In this document: positions 43,709-47,938 of the stretch, piece by piece
Numbering within the stretch: the stretch's first letter is position 1
How the letters are laid out: every line of letters begins with the position of its first letter
Assembly (NCBI GenBank): GCA_034658655.1
Contig: JAYEFQ010000061.1
Location: 1 to 47,938 of the forward strand
Length of the DNA: 47,938 nt
From: JAQIBY01 sp034658655
GTDB taxonomy: Bacteria; Bacteroidota; Bacteroidia; Bacteroidales; ML635J-15
Reading direction: 5' to 3'
Program-made: the position numbers and the translations under genes
The notes under the pieces: generated by a model
The model's input: the letters and a program-made list of their open reading frames with translations, nothing else
Told to the model about the DNA's origin: nothing
Databases searched by the model: none

Positions 43709-44819
43709 CATTCTTGTTGTTGACGACGAGTCGGGAATTCGTGCAGGCATAAAGCGCGTGCTTAGAAAGTTCACCGTGGATTATCCCTTTATGGATGATG
43801 AATTTGGGTTTACTGTAAACGAGACAACAACAGGCGAAGAAGCCATTGAAATCCTTAAAAACAGCACCCCAGATATTGTCTTGTTAGACAATAAGCTCCC
43901 AGGTATTCAAGGAATTGACGTACTGGAGTATATCAATGAAAATCAAATTGATGCCTATGTTATCATGATTACCAGCTACGCCTCATTGGATTTAGCGGTA
44001 AAAGCAACCAAGCACGGAGCCTTCGATTTTGTGCCAAAACCCTTCACACCTCAAGAACTCAGATCATCAATAGAAAATGTTTCAAAACAACTTTTCCTGA
44101 AACGAATGACTGCAAAACTGCATAAAGAAGGAAAACAAATCCGTTTTCAGTTTTTGTCACTGCTTTCTCACGAATTAAAAGCCCCACTTACTGCTATCGA
44201 AGGATATCTCAGAATGATGCAGGAAAAATCAGCCGGAGAAAATATTGACGATTATATGAAAATGATTACTCGTTCGCTTGACAGAATTCAAGGAATGCGC
44301 AATATGATTATGGACTTGTTGGATTTAACCAAACTCGAATCAGCGAAAAAACATCGCAGTATAGAACAATGCAATCTCTCACAACTAGCCGATAATGCAC
44401 TCGCAACGATGCAGCCCTTCGCCATCCAAAAAGACATTGAATTAATTTTGGATGCACCCGAAAATGTCAAATTAACAGCCGACCCCGAAGAAATCGAGAT
44501 CATCCTTAACAACCTGATATCAAATGGAATAAAGTACAACAAAACCCACGGGAAAGTTATTTTGAAATTAGAAGAAAATGAACATAATGTAAAAATTATT
44601 GTTGAAGATACAGGATTCGGCATTTCAGATGAGGATCAAAAACAATTGTTCAAAGAATTTGTCAGAATTAAAAATGATAAAACAAAATACATCTCCGGGA
44701 GCGGTCTCGGCTTGTCCATTGTCAAACGAATTACTGACAATTATCAAGCGAAAATATCCGTAAAAAGTGAAATTGAGAAAGGTTCCGTTTTTTGTGTTAC
44801 CTTTTTAAAAACCAAATAA
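43695..44819 (+). CDS. Receiver-histidine kinase hybrid
   Basis: A 374-residue soluble protein with an N-terminal receiver (D10, D11, phospho-Asp65, T93, K115), then a HisKA helix pair with His159 (SHELKAPLTAIEG) and an ATPase domain (NNLISNGIKYN, EDTGFGIS, GSGLGLSIVK). The receiver in front of the kinase suggests it is a downstream step of the relay. No DNA-binding output is present in the three signalling proteins, so the final target lies outside this operon or is one of its enzymes. Confidence 0.93.
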   Translation: MENFNILVVDDESGIRAGIKRVLRKFTVDYPFMDDEFGFTVNETTTGEEAIEILKNSTPDIVLLDNKLPGIQGIDVLEYINENQIDAYVIMITSYASLDLAVKATKHGAFDFVPKPFTPQELRSSIENVSKQLFLKRMTAKLHKEGKQIRFQFLSLLSHELKAPLTAIEGYLRMMQEKSAGENIDDYMKMITRSLDRIQGMRNMIMDLLDLTKLESAKKHRSIEQCNLSQLADNALATMQPFAIQKDIELILDAPENVKLTADPEEIEIILNNLISNGIKYNKTHGKVILKLEENEHNVKIIVEDTGFGISDEDQKQLFKEFVRIKNDKTKYISGSGLGLSIVKRITDNYQAKISVKSEIEKGSVFCVTFLKTK

Positions 44820-44826
44820 ATACCTT

Positions 44827-45447
44827 ATGATACTTCCACAAAAATCTATAGAACGACTTAGCCAGTACAGAAGAATCCTTTTAAACAACCTAAAAAAAGG
44901 AAAAGAACACATCTATTCCCACGAACTTGCAAGCCAATTGCACTTAACGCCGGTACAAGTCAGACGCGACATTATGCTTATCGGATATTCAGGATCACAA
45001 CGTAAAGGATATGTCATACAAGACCTAATTAATCGTATTGGTGAAATCCTTGACGGAGAAAGCCATACCAATGCAATCATCATTGGAATGGGAAATCTCG
45101 GGAAAGCAATTACCAGCTACTTTAATGGAAAACGGACGAAAATAGAAATTGCCGCCGCTTTTGATACCGATAAACAAAAAATTAATCGAGTAATCTCAAA
45201 TGTCCGCTGCTATCACATTAGCAAGATCAAAGAAAAAATGGAGGAATTGGACATCTCCATAGCAATTATGACACTCGCCCCAGAAGCTGCTCAAGAAGTT
45301 GCAGACCAACTCGTATTATCTAATATCAAAGGCATCCTAAACTTCACATCAATTCCACTAAATATCCCAGACCATATTTATGTTGAAGATTATGACATGG
45401 TTACATCCATGGAAAAAGTTGCTTATTATGTCAATCACAATGAGTAA
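44827..45447 (+). CDS. rex: Redox-sensing repressor Rex
   Basis: A 206-residue NADH/NAD-responsive repressor. The N-terminal winged helix (1-80; VQVRRDIMLIGYSG) binds the operator. The Rossmann domain begins IIIGMGNLGKAI, with the GxGxxG dinucleotide motif. Rex lets go of DNA when NADH is high. Being in the operon preceded by two Rex-like sites (37132-37166), it probably regulates itself and the hydrogenase genes. Seven bases after the hybrid kinase. Confidence 0.95.
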   Translation: MILPQKSIERLSQYRRILLNNLKKGKEHIYSHELASQLHLTPVQVRRDIMLIGYSGSQRKGYVIQDLINRIGEILDGESHTNAIIIGMGNLGKAITSYFNGKRTKIEIAAAFDTDKQKINRVISNVRCYHISKIKEKMEELDISIAIMTLAPEAAQEVADQLVLSNIKGILNFTSIPLNIPDHIYVEDYDMVTSMEKVAYYVNHNE

Positions 45448-45476
45448 ATTTGCAACCCGAAAACGCAAGAATAAGA

Positions 45477-46394
45477 ATGAAAATACATACAGATTTTGAA
45501 CATTGTGGCAAAATAAAAAATGCAGTAATTACAACCGGAACATTTGATGGTGTACATATTGGACATGAAATTATTATAGACAGATTAAATTTTTTGGCAA
45601 AATCGGTCAACGGGGAATCGGTGCTGATAACATTTCATCCACACCCAAGAAAAATCCTTTTCCCAGATAAATGCGGTGACTTAAAACTGATTAATTCACA
45701 AGAAGAAAAAAAACAACTGCTCGCAGAAACCGGGCTTGATCACCTCTTTATCATTCCATTTACTCTAGATTTTTCAAAAACAACATCACATAGTTTTGTG
45801 AATGATATTTTATTAAAAAAATTACATGCTCGCATCATTATTGTCGGTTTTAATCATCATTTCGGACATAACCGTGAAGGAGATTACAGTTATTTACATA
45901 AACTCAGCAAAACACACAATTTTGATGTGGAAGAAATTCCAATGAAGGACATTGAACACGAAGCTGTAAGCTCAACAAGAATCCGTAAAGCCTTGCAGGA
46001 AGGACATATCCAAAGAGCGAACGCTTATCTTGATCATTATTACAACATACAGGGCAAAACCATTGCATGCAACGATTTCCCCGCCGATTCAGACAAAAAA
46101 ATTTATGAGATTTTGATTGAAGAACAAGAAAAACTAATTCCACTGGTTGGTAGTTATGCAATTTCCGTAAATCAAGGGAAACATCATGGATTATCAATCA
46201 TACTATCTGAAAACAATGCAAAACCAAGAATTTTTATTCTTGGAATTGACGACGATTTGCTACTAAAAGAAACCAAACAAAATAATATATTTTTCCATAA
46301 AAAAATATCTACCAATTATAAACAAAATGAATCTGAACAAATAAAAACACAAATATTGGAGGATATTAATGAAATAAACGAATTGATTTTTTAA
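45477..46394 (+). CDS. ribF: RibF-like FAD synthetase with degenerate kinase domain
   Basis: A 305-residue protein with the RibF layout. The N-terminal adenylyltransferase domain is convincing: TTGTFDGVHIGH, TFHPHPRKIL, GFNHHFGHNREGDY and SSTRIRKAL. The riboflavin kinase half (about 190-305) keeps length but has lost its signatures: GFPTAN is replaced by DFPADS and no GxRPT or Glu-containing closing motif is seen. It may only make FAD from FMN, or regulate. A TTG at 45450 is possible, but ATG 45477 gives the normal N-terminus. It is 29 bases after rex and may be the operon's last gene. Confidence 0.85.
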   Translation: MKIHTDFEHCGKIKNAVITTGTFDGVHIGHEIIIDRLNFLAKSVNGESVLITFHPHPRKILFPDKCGDLKLINSQEEKKQLLAETGLDHLFIIPFTLDFSKTTSHSFVNDILLKKLHARIIIVGFNHHFGHNREGDYSYLHKLSKTHNFDVEEIPMKDIEHEAVSSTRIRKALQEGHIQRANAYLDHYYNIQGKTIACNDFPADSDKKIYEILIEEQEKLIPLVGSYAISVNQGKHHGLSIILSENNAKPRIFILGIDDDLLLKETKQNNIFFHKKISTNYKQNESEQIKTQILEDINEINELIF

Positions 46395-46429
46395 TTTTAC
46401 GCACAGATTATGTGTAAAACATTTTACTT

Positions 46430-47740
46430 ATGAAAATTACAATGGTTGGTACCGGCTATGTCGGTTTAGTTTCAGGAACTTGCTTTGCAGAAGTAGGTGT
46501 CAATGTATCTTGTATTGATATTGACAAAACAAAAATTGACAATTTGAATCATGGAATTCTTCCTATTTGGGAACCCGGATTAGAAAACATGGTGAAACGT
46601 AATGTCGAAAAAAATCGTTTAGAGTTTACCACAAATCTCAAAGATGGAATTAAAAACACGCAAGCTCTATTTATTGCAGTTGGCACTCCTCCCGATGAAG
46701 ACGGCTCAGCAGATTTACAATATGTTTTGCAGGTTGCAAAAGAAGCTGCGCAACACATGGAAGATTACATGTTGATTATCACAAAAAGTACTGTACCAAT
46801 CGGCACCGCAGAAAAAGTGCGTAAAGCCGTAAAAGAGGTTTTAACTGAACGTGGCAAATCAATCGACTTTGATGTGGCTTCAAACCCAGAATTTCTGAAA
46901 GAAGGAGATGCAATTAACGATGCCATGCACCCCGACAGAATTGTCGTTGGAACAGATTCAGAGCGCGCTAAAGAAATCATGAATCGCCTTTATAAACCCT
47001 TTGTTCTCAATGGACACCCAGTCATTTTTATGGATATTCCATCTGCTGAATTAACAAAATATACTGCGAATGCAATGCTTGCCACGAAAATCTCATTTAT
47101 GAATGACATGGCAAATTTTTGCGAAAAAGTCGGTGCAGATATCAATATGGTTCGTAAAGGAATTGGCTCTGATAAACGCATTGGAAACTATTTTATTTAT
47201 GCCGGAACAGGATACGGAGGCTCATGTTTTCCAAAAGATGTAAAAGCAGTAATTAAAACAGCCGACCAAAACGGATACAGCTTAGAGATATTAAAATCAG
47301 TTGAAAATGTCAATGAAAAACAAAAAGAAACACTTTACAATAAAGCGCTCAAACATTTTGGCGATTTAAAAGGCAAAAAATTCGCAATGTGGGGTTTGTC
47401 ATTTAAACCAAATACAGATGACATGCGCGAAGCTCCTGCACTAACCCTCATCGACTTATTCACCAAAGCCGGCGCAGAAATTATTGCCTATGATCCGGTT
47501 GCCATAAACGAATGCAAACGCAGAGTGGGAGATAAAATTAAATATGCCGACAAACCCTATGATGCAATCAAAGATGTAGATGCATTATTGCTCGTTACCG
47601 AATGGTCAGAATTCAGAGTACCGGATTACGAACGCATGGACAGCATGAAAACCAAACTTATATTTGACGGACGAAATATTTTCACCCCAGATGAAGTAAG
47701 AAAACACGGTTTTACCTATTACAGTATCGGAAGAAAATAA
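46430..47740 (+). CDS. ugd: UDP-glucose 6-dehydrogenase
   Basis: Oxidises UDP-glucose to UDP-glucuronate for polysaccharides. The 436-residue protein has the N-terminal NAD fold (GTGYVGLVSG, 7-16), the catalytic Cys in GGSCFPKDV and the C-terminal UDP-binding domain (GLSFKPNTDDMREAP). Length and motifs are normal. It begins 35 bases after the RibF-like gene but belongs to a different function, probably the edge of a cell-surface polysaccharide locus to the right. Confidence 0.96.
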   Translation: MKITMVGTGYVGLVSGTCFAEVGVNVSCIDIDKTKIDNLNHGILPIWEPGLENMVKRNVEKNRLEFTTNLKDGIKNTQALFIAVGTPPDEDGSADLQYVLQVAKEAAQHMEDYMLIITKSTVPIGTAEKVRKAVKEVLTERGKSIDFDVASNPEFLKEGDAINDAMHPDRIVVGTDSERAKEIMNRLYKPFVLNGHPVIFMDIPSAELTKYTANAMLATKISFMNDMANFCEKVGADINMVRKGIGSDKRIGNYFIYAGTGYGGSCFPKDVKAVIKTADQNGYSLEILKSVENVNEKQKETLYNKALKHFGDLKGKKFAMWGLSFKPNTDDMREAPALTLIDLFTKAGAEIIAYDPVAINECKRRVGDKIKYADKPYDAIKDVDALLLVTEWSEFRVPDYERMDSMKTKLIFDGRNIFTPDEVRKHGFTYYSIGRK

Positions 47741-47760
47741 ACACAACAAAACAAAAGCTT

Positions 47761-47938
47761 ATGCCTGGAACCTATTCACAATTATACATACAAATCGTTT
47801 TTGCTGTACGCGGGTAGAGAAAACCTAATCGCAAAACCATGGAGAACCGACCTACACAAGTATATTGCCGGAATTATCAAAAACAAAGGTCACAAATCGA
47901 TTATTGTTAATGGAACAGCTGACCACATTCATGCATTT
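47761..47938 (+). pseudogene. IS200/IS605-type Y1 transposase, frameshifted, cut by the window end
   Basis: The reading begins MPGTYSQLYIQIVFAVRG and meets TAG at 47815-47817. Moving one base over, it continues as GRENLIAKPWRTDLHKYIAG and on through NGTADHIHAF, including the HUH-type HIH motif. This is the N-terminal half of a single-strand transposase of the IS200/REP-associated (RAYT-like) kind. A one-base insertion in the GGGT tract explains the break. The C-terminal half with the catalytic Tyr lies outside the window. Confidence 0.8.

Overview
The window is AT-rich chromosomal DNA from a member of the Bacteroidota, most likely an anaerobic Bacteroidales/Marinilabiliales-type organism. This rests on the gene families present: type IX secretion sorting domains, PorV/PorQ-like barrels, a SusC-like carboxypeptidase-regulatory/TonB receptor, and an RseC-rnfBCDGEA order. 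It also rests on repeated upstream sequences of the form TAnnTTTG, the Bacteroidota -7 promoter element, and on a general lack of Shine-Dalgarno sites. No rRNA or CRISPR array was seen. Two tRNA genes are present.

Layout. 0.1-2.0 kb: exported 5'-nucleotidase. 2.4-8.0 kb: rseC-like gene plus rnfBCDGEA (ferredoxin:NAD oxidoreductase), closed by a clear terminator. 8.1-9.7 kb: lipA-lipB. 9.7-14.4 kb: lysS (minus), recJ, a two-domain universal stress protein. 14.4-17.5 kb: a small accessory stretch with an uncharacterised gene, a truncated PLD/helicase remnant, a fold-back repeat, a class II Fic protein, and dispersed repeats. 17.6-21.3 kb: a T9SS-secreted protein and two outer-membrane barrel proteins. 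21.3-25.2 kb: purE, hpt, an unusual tandem adenylate kinase, obg, and a PAP2 phosphatase. 25.2-28.0 kb: His-rich membrane protein plus TonB receptor, probably metal related. 28.0-30.5 kb: REP-like hairpins and two exported or surface proteins. 30.5-36.4 kb: MATE pump, zinc-ribbon/Nif3/MerR operon, tRNA-Gly(GCC), tRNA-Leu(UAA), dapA with a small partner gene. 36.4-37.2 kb: a repeat-rich, gene-free stretch ending in the hydrogenase promoter. 37.2-46.4 kb: the hydrogenase/sensor/Rex operon. 46.4-47.7 kb: UDP-glucose dehydrogenase. 47.76 kb to the end: a frameshifted IS200-type Y1 transposase.

The most unusual region is 37.1-46.4 kb. A HydC-HydB-HydA-like trio is followed without gaps by a hydrogenase-like domain fused to a histidine kinase, a lone receiver, a receiver-histidine kinase, Rex, and a RibF-like protein. 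The trio's catalytic-type subunit keeps the four H-cluster cysteines but has lost the usual proton-relay Cys, the conserved Lys and two Met positions. The second hydrogenase-like protein looks like the sensory (HydS, group C) type and is directly coupled to a kinase. Two near-consensus Rex operators lie just upstream of the operon's -7 element. I infer a redox or H2-responsive module, with Rex reading NADH/NAD and a phosphorelay reading a metal-cluster signal. Together with Rnf this gives the cell two ferredoxin/NADH-linked redox systems in one window. What the divergent hydrogenase actually catalyses, if anything, cannot be told from sequence alone.
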